DNA of 64,000 bases from Holtermannia corniformis. Lineage: Eukaryota; Basidiomycota; Tremellomycetes; Holtermanniales. The notes under the pieces were generated by a model. The model was not told the DNA's origin, did no database searches, and saw only the letters and a list, made by a program, of their open reading frames with translations. Positions 9,401-18,828 of this stretch are shown here, piece after piece. The position numbers were made by a program, and so were the translations under genes. The stretch is from NCBI GenBank assembly GCA_001599935.1, contig BCIJ01000010.1, positions 1 through 64,000 on the forward strand. The letters are read 5' to 3'. Every line of letters starts with the position of its first letter. Position 1 is the stretch's first letter.

Positions 9401-10245
9401 GGCCGCAAATCGACAGTGCGCTTCTCGAGACGTACACTCGGCACTTTTTCGCCCGCGGCTGGCTCGATCGTGCGCCTCGCCGCCTGACCAACCGTGTCAC
9501 CGGCGGCCGTCTCGCGGGCAAGGTTGCCGTCATCACTGGTGCTTCCTCGGGCATCGGTGCCGCCGTTGCCGTCGGACTCGCCAAGGAAGGCGCTCGGGTT
9601 GTCCTCGCAGCAAGACGCCGCAGTGCGCTCGAGGCTGTCAAACGCAGGGTCACGGCTGTCGGGGGCCGCGCCCTCGTCCACGAGACAGACGTTACCAACA
9701 AGCAGCAAGTCGAGGATCTCATCGCGGCCACTACCAAGCAACTCGGCCCCGTCGACATCCTCGTCAGCTGCGCCGGCGTCATGTACTTTACAATGATGGC
9801 CAATGTGCACACGGACGAGTGGGAGCGCACCATCGACGTCAACTGCAAAGGCCTCTTGCATTCTCTTTCCTCGACCGTGCCCAGTATGCTCAGCCGTGGT
9901 GCCGGTCACATTGTCGCCATCTCATCCGACGCCGGTCGCAAAGTCTTCCCGGGCCTCGGCGTCTACTCGGCCAGCAAGTTCTTTGTCGAGGCGACGCTCC
10001 AAGCTTTGCGTGTCGAGACGGCGGGGACGGGGTTGCGTGTCACGTCGATCCAGCCCGGTAACACGGCGACAGAGCTGCTGGGAATGTCTACCGATGCCGA
10101 GGCGATCAAAAAGTTTGCCGAGCCGACGGGTGCCAAGGTCTTGGATCCGGAAGATGTCGCGGCCTCGATCGTCTACGCCGTGTGCCAGCCGGAGCATGTC
10201 GCCGTCAACGAAGTGCTGATCGAGCCGAGGGACGAGCCTATCTAG
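6424..10245 (+). CDS. NRPS-like reductase, A-T-R-SDR architecture
   Basis: A single uninterrupted frame encodes 1273 aa from the ATG at 6424. The adenylation domain comes first, with SYSSGTTGQPKG near residue 160 and YKTGDLARLLPSG near 388. A carrier domain has FFDLGGHSL near 560, whose serine takes the phosphopantetheine arm. A thioester reductase domain has GSTGYLG near 652 and YGQTK near 815. A second short-chain dehydrogenase has GASSGIG near 1038 and YSASK near 1180. No condensation domain is present. By family knowledge such enzymes activate one carboxylic or amino acid, load it as a thioester and release it by NADPH-dependent reduction; the SDR would modify it further. The layout resembles the conserved fungal NPS10 type. 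Substrate is unknown. The lack of introns over 3.8 kb is unlike its neighbours and could reflect transfer or retroposition. Confidence 0.92.
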   Translation: MSRIDVTKDLAALFIAQAKATPDAVALEDETRSLTYAQLDQETEALANHIRQSHKVGRDSLVGILMHRSADYVVASLAALRAGGAFLVLELAYPSGLLRDVVEDAKPAVVLTQMAHVEHIKSDVAVIAIDAPGGYVKANGHGSPLSPLPAVDDLDRLAFVSYSSGTTGQPKGIANPHRAAILSYDLRFQLSDLSPSDRVACNVFFVWEMLRPLIRGATVVAIPDKASYDPTALVSILASKRITDTLMTPTLLSTVLSRYPDLHQQVPDLRSLWLNGEVVTTDLCRRAVKALPNTRLLNVYSASETHEVAAGDIRTFVDYETRVCPVGMPMDPDRVYILDESGNRVGNNVSGELYVGGDLLARGYLNLPETTAKAFTPDPFSDKKDARMYKTGDLARLLPSGLLEITGRAGGMIKTRGYTVQPGAVETAIVKHLAVRDCAVTAWGDGLERQLVAYVVRDTDDRRDRADLVIESGISPAARRALAPHLALYMIPALWVEMDVLPTHGVSGKIDLKALPPPPTPKTPNGTEKEANTEIKVETVVRLWSEVLNMPAGAIKEEHDFFDLGGHSLVLAVLANRFTKEFGFAVPLALLAGTPTLQGHINVIRDARDGHTAAVQADLPAVLCADVELDADITSHGTPMRQLCEARTVLLTGSTGYLGAFLLKSLIQHTSATVICLVRFTDPSDDCRPAGLARIRKNLVDLGLWNDDMLERMQVLPGDLSGKRLGLSTEVFAQVASRIEVIIHAAATVNLVYPYAALRSANVGGTREILRLASVSGATLHHISTNGVLVPSLEGWSEMAMVALEDVPEKLLDGYGQTKWVAEMLVNEAARRGMPVKIYRPGTISGHSVTGSTNTYDLLNALIVESLQLGCAPSIDQWFAEMTPADHVTEAIITLADHTETDQLVYHLGDSNPVSARSLFDSLNELGYPTTRLPWDDWVTLWNEKRGNGKLRNEPFTVDILRSGMPTIETLQAVTVLKDDATRAALALYGVRRPQIDSALLETYTRHFFARGWLDRAPRRLTNRVTGGRLAGKVAVITGASSGIGAAVAVGLAKEGARVVLAARRRSALEAVKRRVTAVGGRALVHETDVTNKQQVEDLIAATTKQLGPVDILVSCAGVMYFTMMANVHTDEWERTIDVNCKGLLHSLSSTVPSMLSRGAGHIVAISSDAGRKVFPGLGVYSASKFFVEATLQALRVETAGTGLRVTSIQPGNTATELLGMSTDAEAIKKFAEPTGAKVLDPEDVAASIVYAVCQPEHVAVNEVLIEPRDEPI

Positions 10246-10490
10246 TATGCGTATAGCTATAGAACGTAGATGAGGACCCGTTAACGCAAGGTTATGAAAT
10301 AACGTCATGCTGTTGTCATGCCAGTACGGATCGCGGGGTGTTTATCGCTTCGTACGCGACCGTGTCAGTGTATCCGTCACTCGCGACTTGAACCAGTAAG
10401 GGTTGACGAGCAGCCACTGTGGGCACAGACCGTCGCATCTACAAGTCATGCGGTCACGGCTCATCAATGTCGTGTTAATCGTCGTAATCG

Positions 10491-12558
10491 TCAGACGCGG
10501 TCGCTGCGCAAGCCCAGCATGCCGCGGACGTGATCGAGCTCGTAGCGACGAGAGTCTATGCTTGCAGGCCTGGCGCGCTCAAGATCGATGAGCTTCCATG
10601 TTCGAGGGTCCAGCAGCGAGCGTCGGATGTGACGAAGCTCCATGTCGCCCTGCACGTTGCCCGTTGCGTGGAAGCGTTGCACGGCCAAGATGATGGCAGC
10701 CCTGACCTGTCAGCCTCGGTCGTCGTCAGAGCACCGAGCGACTCACTTGTCGTCGTCGCCGAGTTGTCGGCTGGCTGCCTCTCCGAGACGCTCCATGGCA
10801 AACATGGCGATAGGCCGCCCCTTGAAGTCGAGGCCATGCCAGAAGCCGTAGACCAGAGGAGTACTGCCGCTGGATTCAACGTCGCATGCAAGCCGAGCCT
10901 CTGCGTTGAGCGCATCGATCGCGGTCGTCTCCGTGAACGGCCGGTCGTCCTGTAGCCACTCGTGCTCGGCAAAGACGGGAGAGTGGACGACCTTTATGGC
11001 GCACTGGACCGTCGTTGGGCCGATGATGCGCCCGGCGTAGGTATCGGCGAGGTGACCCGAGCCAAGCAGGTCGTCGAGGCGGATCGAGTTGACTGCAAAG
11101 TGAGGAGGGCGCAGAGCGTCTGGTAGATCGAGTGGGCCAAAGGTGTCGTCGGTCGGGGTGATGAGCTTCTCACTGATCACCGAGTCGGGGCTGTAGTGGA
11201 CGACTGGCAGAGGGGTGGAAGGCGGCGTCGTGTTGGCGGCAGCGCACAAGGCACCGAGGGGCAAGAAGGCGGGCTGCAACGGCATGGTAAAGAGTTGTGG
11301 GGCGAGGCACATTCGCCCGCGGAGGATGGCAGCCGACGACATCTTGACAACGGCACCCTGTGCCCGTCAGCGACCAGCAAAAACCATGCGAGACGTACCG
11401 GTGCAGCCTTTTTCTTGTAAGGGAGGGAATGGCGAGTAGAATCAACTTCCGAGCCTTCCTCCGACGGCTCCTGGTACAGAAGCGGGAGTTTGCCAAGCTT
11501 CATCGCCTTGGCAGTCATGGCCGCCAGAACAAGCGGGGTGCGAACCGGGGCTGTGGCCATCTTGTCCACTGGATCGTCGTCGGACGGTTCAGCTGCACCT
11601 TCATATGCGTCGACGCTTCCGTCAGCGTAGTGGAGCCTCGAGACCAGCATGTCAGCCGGCTCGGCGCCGCTGCAGAAGAAGATGTACTCGTCGCCGTTGG
11701 TGACGCAAGAGCGAGGAACGCGACCGATGACTTGCTGACCCCAGACCTGGACCGGTTAGCATGTGCAGATTGATAATCTGGACGCACCTGCCGCAGAATC
11801 AAGAGTGCCCGACCCTTTGCCGAATCGGCATTGCCGACAGGCAGATCGGGATCGAGGATATACGGCTGCTTGGCCAACCAGATCATCCATAGCATGACCA
11901 GCCTCGTCATGACCGATTTAAGCTTGACCTCGCCGGAAAGGATTGCCGACCGCGCGGCGTCGTGCTTCGCATGAACGGTGATGTCGGGCGCAACCGAGCC
12001 GAAATTGTTTCGCCGGTTCGTCGTCATGATCGCAGGAGTGACGTTGAGCTCTCTGCCGAACGCTTTGAAGACATGTGGGATGAAGTCGCCGAGTTGCGAG
12101 ACGAGGTAAGACTGGAGACAGATTTCGTTCGCAATGTCGGACCTCCAGAGAGCCTCTAGCTTCGATGCGTTCGCATAGCCAATCTTGAGCAAGTTGGGAC
12201 ACGGTCTACCCTCGCTCCTCACACGAAAGGCTGCGATGTCGGACGCCACCCAGTCGGGGTCCAGCGAGATCCGATGGCCTTGCAGCGAGACTAGTGCATT
12301 GTAAAGAGCCGAAGAGCCATGAGAGGTTGCAACAGTCGGTGCCGGTTGGTGAGCTGGGTTCCATGAGCCCGGAGCGTAGAGCCATTGGTCGACGACGTGC
12401 CAAAGGTCGGCATCCAGCGAAGGACGGAGGTTCTGAAGCTGATTGAGATGCGCGACGCCCGCCTCATTGCCTCGAATCTCTTCCAGGTACATCTCGCCGA
12501 CGGCATCCCAGAGAGGCGGTGGTGGGGCGCCCTCGACAGGGCCAACCGCTGCCGCCAT
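10491..12558 (-). CDS. Fungal kinase-like protein (FunK1 type), degenerate active site
   Basis: Exons 11788-12558, 11399-11746, 10747-11357 and 10491-10701 join in frame to 646 aa; introns are 41-45 nt. The conservative start is the ATG at 12558; the frame stays open upstream through a TTG. The N-terminal two-thirds is typical in length and order for basidiomycete FunK1 proteins. Kinase elements follow: a glycine loop (GSGHLADTYAG, about residue 472), the ATP-site lysine in CAIKVV, an Asp-containing catalytic loop VQGDMELRH near 593, and IDLERA in place of DFG. The catalytic-loop histidine is Gln, and the metal motif reads DLE. FunK1 proteins are expanded in many basidiomycetes and of unclear role. 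It may still bind nucleotide, but activity is uncertain. Confidence 0.8.
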
Positions 12559-13043
12559 GTCGAGGGTGGATGGGCGGACGTTGAATGACGAGTCGAAGTG
12601 GCGTTTCGGCGTTTCGGCGTTTGCCAAGTGACGAGGGTTAAGGCGCCTTCGGCTAGGACTATGGATGCGGAGCTAACCCATCTGCAACCCTTGTCAGAAG
12701 ACGACCGCTCTGAAAGCAACAGGAGGCCGTCAAGATCGGGTTGAGATGGTGACCGCTTGGACCTCGTGCGTGGACGACGCGCTATCTTCTGGACTTTGCT
12801 TCGCACATCGTTGCAGGGTTTGACTGCCATCAACAACGACCACTGACCTGATCAACGGAAGCGACCCAACCGGCGGCAGCGTTGGGTGTGAGACCAAGTT
12901 GAGTGAGCAGGCGTCGAGGCAGCGCATGTGCAGCTGCTGACTTTGCTCGCAGGGAGGATCCAATCTCACGACGACGGCAGGCGCTCAGCTTGCGACCGAG
13001 TGCTCGGTCCCTCACCACCGCGCTCGCCTTGCCACCTGCAAGG
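12559..13043. other. Divergent promoter region with an 8-bp tandem repeat
   Basis: This 485-nt region separates two divergent genes. Near 12600-12622 the unit GGCGTTTC is repeated three times. The minus frame at 12627-12836 is open and could hold an extra first exon of the kinase-like gene: an intron-like end (TTCTGACAAGGGTTGCAG) is seen at about 12681-12700, but I could not place a donor. Confidence 0.4.
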
Positions 13044-14859
13044 ATGGCCGCATCCACCGTCGGCGACTGCTTCACGCTCGTAGCGGATTCCAGCGATGTT
13101 CCCGAGTACCGAACGTTCATGACGAGGATCCTCCAAAAGGTCGCTATCAATTCTCCCGAAGCTGGACTGCGAGGTGCTTTGCTCAATTGGCTGTCCCCTT
13201 TGTGTAAACTCAACATCTACCTGCAAGAGTGTTCCCTTGGAATCGACCAGGACGTCTCAATGCGGGACGTCAAGGTCGCAGGCAGGGTCACGTACGACCG
13301 CACGCCTCTGGGGATACTCGCAAGGGAGCACATCACGGCCCTCATCCCTTCCCAACAGGTACGTTGGTATGGCGGTCACCGAGCCAGATGCAACGTGTAC
13401 TGATCTCTGTCAGCCCCTCCCAGAGATGCCGACCGTCACCTCACCCATCATGGCCTGGCCGATCAACCCAAACCTAGCCCTCTCTCCTCTGGCTCCCTCG
13501 CCCATCTCTGGTCCCTCGTCTACCACACCTTCATTGCGGACGTCCAGTCGAGGCCCGTCAAAAGGCGTCTACATCGCCGACCTTGGCCACAGGCTTGAAC
13601 TCACCGTGGCCGGGCGCGTCTACCGTTTGGACGGGATCTACATCGAAATCAAGCAGCCCAAGGCCGAGGTCGGCACCGGCCCGTATATCACAGCGTTTCA
13701 AGAGGGTATGGCGCAGTCGATCATGTACAGCTTTGGTGGGTATCAGACGTGCGGATGCGACCTGGGGGCCTTTGTCTGCGGTCGTCGGTTCGCTCGCACC
13801 GCCGTACTAGGTCATCACACGATCGCCATCGAACTCGCAAGCCAGACCGCGCCGGTCTCACTGCGCGACCTGCTGAGCAACCCCGATTATGCCGCGCTGC
13901 CGTGGAATTTTGCCAACGGCACCGCCGCGGATGCGCTCGGCGACCATCCCTCGGAAGCCGACCAAGTCTTCTGGTCGGCCGTACACCGTGCCGGAACCCG
14001 CTTTCTGGGCCTACCGTTGGATGCTGCACCCGCCGCGATCCAACCCGTCGACCCACCGGACGGGATGGTCAACTCGCTGTTGACGCGGTTTGGTATCGAC
14101 CCGAACCAAGCCCCTCCGGCGCCCGTCGTCGAACTACAGTCCGACATCGACGGCATCAAGTTTGCAGTCGAGCGCGCCCACGACGACTTTAAGAGGAAGC
14201 CAGGCAAGCGGACCGTGTCCGAGCCATTGCTTAACCCGCGCAATCCGTCCCAGAGTTTGGGCAGCAACAAGAGCAAGAAGAGCAAGGCGGCGCCGCCGGC
14301 GCCCGGTCCACGTCGACGCACAACCCGATCGGCGACCAGGGGTTCTATGGCATCGCCTCTTGCCCCACGGGCCCCTGATGCGAGCGGTAAGTCTTTGAAT
14401 ATCCGTGACTCTGGCTGATCATCGAATCCAGACGCTGCCGATGCCTACCCTCGACTGGAAAAAGCTGAGGGAGCCGACCAAGTTCAGAAGTGGCTTGCCA
14501 GGTTCAAGGCAGCGCACCCCGACAGATTCGAGGAGGACTACGACGACGGCGAGGACGACGGAATGGCGGACGTCTTAGCATGGCTCGACGACCACGGCGT
14601 TACGGTTCTGATCGTTTCTTCGCGGGAGATGACGACCATTCTCGACGAGCGCAAGTGGATCGCCTCATCGGTCCCAGTCGAGCAGCGTCCGACGCCCCCT
14701 CAAGACCATGTACCACCCGTGACGATCATTCCCTACGTCCACCTTCCGCCCGAGCCGCGCATCGTGACCTCGCCGACCGACTCATTTTTCCATCTGTCGA
14801 AGCCTACCGATGGCAAGACGCACGCCCAATTCGATCACGCACGCCAAAAGTGGGCATGA
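13044..14859 (+). CDS. Hypothetical protein, 571 aa
   Basis: Three exons (13044-13358, 13414-14386, 14432-14859) join in frame with introns of 55 and 45 nt. The product is 571 aa. The middle (residues ~150-260) is rich in predicted beta strands with Cys and Gly (QTCGCDLGAFVCGRR). A basic low-complexity segment (KSKKSKAAPPAPGPRRR) follows, then an acidic patch (RFEEDYDDGEDDG) and a C-terminal part. No catalytic motif or membrane segment is seen. It is divergent to the kinase-like gene with a 485-nt shared spacer. I do not recognise the family. Confidence 0.7.
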
Positions 14860-15439
14860 CTGCACGACCCGAAATCTCGTCACCGAGCTGGAACGCGGCA
14901 CTCGGGACGATCCCATACCACTACGTCGCCGCCAGCGTCGTTCTCGATGGACATAATCAGCCCCGACTCGCGCAAGGTGAGCTGCGCAAACAGTGCGTCC
15001 ACCACCCAGCGCCACACTCGGACGCCTTGCATCGACGAGCCAGATCACACGCAGGAGCCTGCAGACCGCCCGCTCGACCCGACTGACACCAGCTCCTCGT
15101 CGACCTCCGCAAAGGCGAGGTTATGTCGCAGAATTGCAAACGCCCCGACGAGGTCGCCGGCATTGTGAAGCGGATCAAGATGTGAGTCGCTTTGCCCAAG
15201 CCGTGCTGACGATAGGCCTTGCGGTGGCAGTTCAGCCTCATCCAAGCCGATCGACTCCTCGCGTCACTGCAAGAGAGTGCACTAACCGCCGCGGCATTGT
15301 TCTATACCGATGCATAATCATGCCGTCTGTAAATGCCGCTTTACAAAGTATACCTTATCGGGCGCCTGGATCGCTGCCTACTTACCTCGGCTGCCTGCGG
15401 TTCTATGCGAAGGCGTCGGCGATATGTCCCTGTCTAGCG
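14860..15439. other. Region with a possible decayed plus-strand gene
   Basis: No complete gene is visible. On the plus strand, 14947-14970 followed after an intron-like gap by about 15091-15181 reads as a coherent peptide (SPDSRK, then LLVDLRKGEVMSQNCKRPDE) with a normal GTGAGT donor at 15182. Continuation gives two competing short ends. It may be the relic of a short gene. Nothing is recognisable on the minus strand. Confidence 0.3.
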
Positions 15440-16170
15440 TTAGCCTCGTCGAGACGAGGACTCGGCGTGCGGCTCTTGGATCACCGTGTCGGTCTTGGCC
15501 TGGTCGAGGAACGCGATCGAATAGCGCAGCCCTCGCATCGACTCGAGGCGGCCGTCGCTCCACCGCGGTCTTGCCGAGCGTCCAAGGGAGCCAAGTGTTG
15601 CCCGTGCCAAAGTCGCCCAAGCCCGTCGGCAAAGCACTCATTATCTTGACGCTCAGCCTGCATGTCCGCTTTGTCGGGCGGCGCCGACTCACGCTTGCAT
15701 CTGCCGCATGAAGCCCTCTGCACGCCGCCGGAACCCTCAAGATCGCCGTCGCTGGTCCATGCGCGCCAACTGTAGCTGCATGAGTTCCTGCCGTCAGCTT
15801 GGCGATCACTTATGCACCTTGATCGCTGTCCCGTCGAGGGCCTCACTCGCGCCTCGCGCTCCAACCCGGCGTGTGGCCGTCGAGCTGGGTCTGGGCCTTG
15901 AGGTTGGGCAGGGCAAAGAACTGCTTGCAGGTTGAATGCCGCCTGCACGGCTTCCGCGATCCTACGTTGGCCAGCGTCCATCAGCTGACGAGTAATCTCA
16001 TCCCGGCGGGTAAAGTCATTGAGCGAGACGTATGGTGAGCTGGATAGGGGAGTCGAGCAAGCGGGGAGTTTTAGCTGGGGGTACTCCGCCGACGCAGGGT
16101 AGGATGGGTGCAGACTGGTCGTGTCTATCCGTCGCGGTCGTACGTCGGGTTGGTCGTCGGCGGTGGGCAT
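15440..16170 (-). pseudogene. Decayed coiled-coil protein gene
   Basis: The minus strand from an ATG at 16170 encodes a Pro/Ser-rich start and then helical sequence (DEITRQLMDAGQRRIAEAVQ). Near 15919-15926 the sensible reading shifts frame by one base (QQFFALPNLKAQTQLDG). Further fragments (ELMQLQLARMDQRR; MRGLRYSIAFLDQ) appear in other frames, with an in-frame stop between them and usable splice motifs. At least three breaks are needed to read it through. No family is recognised. Either the gene is dead or the base calls here are poor. Confidence 0.4.
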
Positions 16171-16234
16171 GTGAGGAGGGAGACCCGTCGGGAGTCAGAT
16201 GACGAGTAGACTGTGAGCCCACTACTCACTTTCG

Positions 16235-16790
16235 ATGCTCACAGTCCCCGCCCTCACACTTGCCAGCACCCTCCTCTCGGCCATCGCGTACTCGAGATCC
16301 ACCCCGAGTACCAATGTCCTGCTGAACGCCGCAAGCTCGTGGGTGCCATCTCGAACGCAGTGTGAAGAACGGGCGGGAGTGGATGGAGGGATGGTCGTCG
16401 ACGAGCACTGCACCGACGTCTTGACTCAGCGCGGCCTGTCGTGCACATCCTCGCCAGCTGGAAGGAGTTCAGCTTGTACACCAACGGCGAGCTGTGAGTT
16501 GCCTCAATCTGACCTGCCTGGTGCAATGTGTGCGTCGGACTGGTCGGCTGCCTTCAAAGAGGTCGTGTACGGACCGAGAGAGTGTAGACTGATCGACAGA
16601 CGGCCGCAACCACATCTACATCCCGTCCTCGCTCGTGTGGGCAAAGAATTCTTCGCTCAGTCACGCAATGCTCATGCTCGGTATCTTGACCAACGAGACA
16701 GACCCGTTGTTTGTCCATCAGTTCAACGAGACCTCGCCGTGTCGTGCGTGATGGTTGTGTCAAACTGAAGCAGGTGCAGCGACGCCCTTT
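16235..16790 (+). pseudogene. Relic of an unknown gene
   Basis: Pieces of plausible protein occur in changing frames: an opening LTVPALTLASTLLSAIAYSR, then WKEFSLYTNGEL near 16460-16497, and HIYIPSSLVWAKNSSLSHA near 16612-16670. They cannot be joined without frameshifts. It precedes a transporter pseudogene and belongs to the same decayed stretch. No function is assigned. Confidence 0.3.
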
Positions 16791-16794
16791 GACA

Positions 16795-17880
16795 CTTCAG
16801 AACCACTTCAGAACCAGATCTTCTACAAAAAGAACACGCCGATTGACGTCGATGACCTTGCCTACACCCCTTCGTCTCGTCGGAGCAAGCTCAAGGCGAC
16901 TGCCAAGAGCTGGACGAGTCGTGACGGCTAGCTCGGCCGACGACCATGGACCCCTGTTCATCCCCAGTTCTCAAGAACGAACGCCCCCTGCCGTTCTATG
17001 CCGTCGGTGAGCGGCTGCCCTACCTTTTGTGCCTCATCCTCGGGCTCCAGCAGTGAGTTTCCTGCCTGGGAAGAGCTAGCTAACGTCGCAGTACCCTTGC
17101 AATGGTCGGCAGCTTGGCCTGCGCCGGCCGGAGCCAGCCTGGCACCAACGCTCAGCCCTACCTCGTCTCCGCCGGCCTGAACGGCGCGGCGACAGCACGA
17201 CTATGCAAGTCTTGTCACACCGCATCCCCAGACCTACTTTTCTGCTCAGGCCTCATCTCGGTCACTGGCACCTCGCGTTCACCAACGTCGCCTCCTCGTA
17301 CCTAATCCAGTCGGTGCGCATCAACCGAGCTAATGTCAGTACGATAGCGGGCCCTGTTCCTCGCTGTCGATGGCAAGACCAAGCTGCCGTGCACAGAAGA
17401 TTTCGTCCATCCTCCACACGGCTACTCCGACCGGCCTGTTCGCCATCGTCATCGCGTTTGTCCACCTCGCCTGATCCGCAAGCTCTTCCCGCTACTCATC
17501 ACCGGTACCATGCTGCTTCATCGGTGCCGCACTCGTCGAGAGCAGCGTCACCAACTGGTCGGGCGGCTGGGACGTGTGCATCCGACTACACGCTCAAGTG
17601 CACCGTCGGCTCGCGTCCAGAGCACAAGTCAGGCGCCTTTCTCGGCATCGAGTTCTCCCCCTCATGAGCAGCTTTGGCAACATGAGTCTCAGCTGCATCG
17701 CATAAGCCGACAACCCAGTTCAGCGCCGTGGCATCCGCACGCCCAGTGGACACGCCGCGACCGCCCTCGGTCTCGCGTCGCTCCTCAACTACTTTCCTAC
17801 ATGTCTACAAGGGCGACAACTTCAGTCTCAACTTGATCGCAGACCTCGTCGGAGCCAGTCTCAACGCTACCCTCGCCAGA
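16795..17880 (+). pseudogene. UapA-like purine (uric acid/xanthine) permease pseudogene
   Basis: Several frames together spell a nucleobase-ascorbate (NCS2) transporter. Seen in order are KSWTSRDG near 16908, LGRRPW with PLFIPS, RPLPFYAVGERLPYLLCLIL near 16982-17045, TLAMVGSLACAG after an intron, TYFSAQ- and FTNVASSYLIQS-like pieces near 17230-17320, and GGWDVCIRLH/ASDYTLKCTVGSRPEHKS near 17560-17640. UapA-type proteins have the same order: TRDG-W, PPFYA, LQHALAM. Frame changes occur after almost every segment and the last third is unreadable. It cannot give a full transporter as sequenced. In relatives the protein imports uric acid and xanthine across the plasma membrane for nitrogen use. 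Confidence 0.65.
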
Positions 17881-17998
17881 TGTGTGTGCTGAAAGGGAGC
17901 GCGAACAGTGGAAACAGCACACGCCTAGATGCCAAGTGGAGGTGGAGGCCAAGTGGAGGTCGATTCACTTATCTATCCAGACGGCAGGGAGACAAGGC

Positions 17999-18827
17999 AT
18001 GCCCACCTCGCTCGAGTTGCTGATCCAACTCGGCAAGCTTGTTCTCACCGGGCGGACCGTGCTCATTGTGAGTTGTCTGTCTCGGTGGCCGTGCTGAGAT
18101 CAGACCGGGCATGGCGGGATAAGTGGCGCCATTGCCGCCGTGTTCAAGCGAGTCGGGTGCAATGTAATCATCACCGGTGGAAAGCAATGCGAGCTGGACG
18201 AGGTTGCAAGGGCATTGCCGCAGAGCCAAGGACGGACATTCGTCTACGCGTGTAACCTTGAAGACCACGCCGAGCTCGAGGCGATCATCAAGCGTGCCGC
18301 TTGCGAGTGTCCGCAGATCGATATCCTCATCAACGTGAGTCGACGCGGTTGTACCATATTGACAACAGACTGGGCTTGCGCAAACCGCCGACTGGGTTCG
18401 AGCAGCCAGCCTGCAGGCAATCACCCGTGAGTGATGCCAAGTGCGATCGAGCTGACGCCAGACGCCGTCCTCAAGTACCACATGGTGCCACGACGGTTGG
18501 CGCCCGCTGGGATGATCATGACCGTCTTGAGCGTCGGTGCTGACAAGGTAAGACTAGAGCCTCAGACCGAGCTGACCGCAGACTGGCGTCAACTGCTTCG
18601 TCGACGTGCTCCGTCGTCAACTTGCCGAAACCGACATTCGCGTGCTCGTGAATCGCCCCGATACGCACTGCTGCAGATTCAACGCCGAGGTCGAGACGTA
18701 TGCCGAGTGGGAACGAGTAGTCGCGCAAGACGTCGCCGCAAGCGTGCTCTCACAGTGCATCCGGCCGCGTCGGGCTTTGGAGACGATCGAGTCGACTCAA
18801 AGGCGACTGTTTCCACCAGATACATGA
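17999..18827 (+). CDS. Short-chain dehydrogenase-like protein lacking the catalytic Tyr
   Basis: Five exons (17999-18067, 18104-18334, 18369-18426, 18462-18547, 18582-18827) join in frame to 229 aa, with very short 34-36-nt introns. The nucleotide site reads TGHGGISGA, close to the SDR TGxxxGxG pattern, and a later CPQIDILIN matches the SDR beta-4 region. Where the YxxxK motif belongs the sequence is VGADKTGVN: Lys is kept, Tyr is replaced by Val. The segment after LIN is also shorter than usual. It sits between a dead transporter and a broken membrane-protein gene, ending 1 nt before the latter on the opposite strand. It looks similar to ketosphinganine-reductase-like SDRs but is probably inactive or decaying. 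Confidence 0.6.
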
Positions 18828-18828
18828 C

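Noticed and set aside
12559..12836. Additional N-terminal exon of the kinase-like gene
   Set aside because: The frames are open and an acceptor-like end exists, but no donor giving a consistent phase was found.
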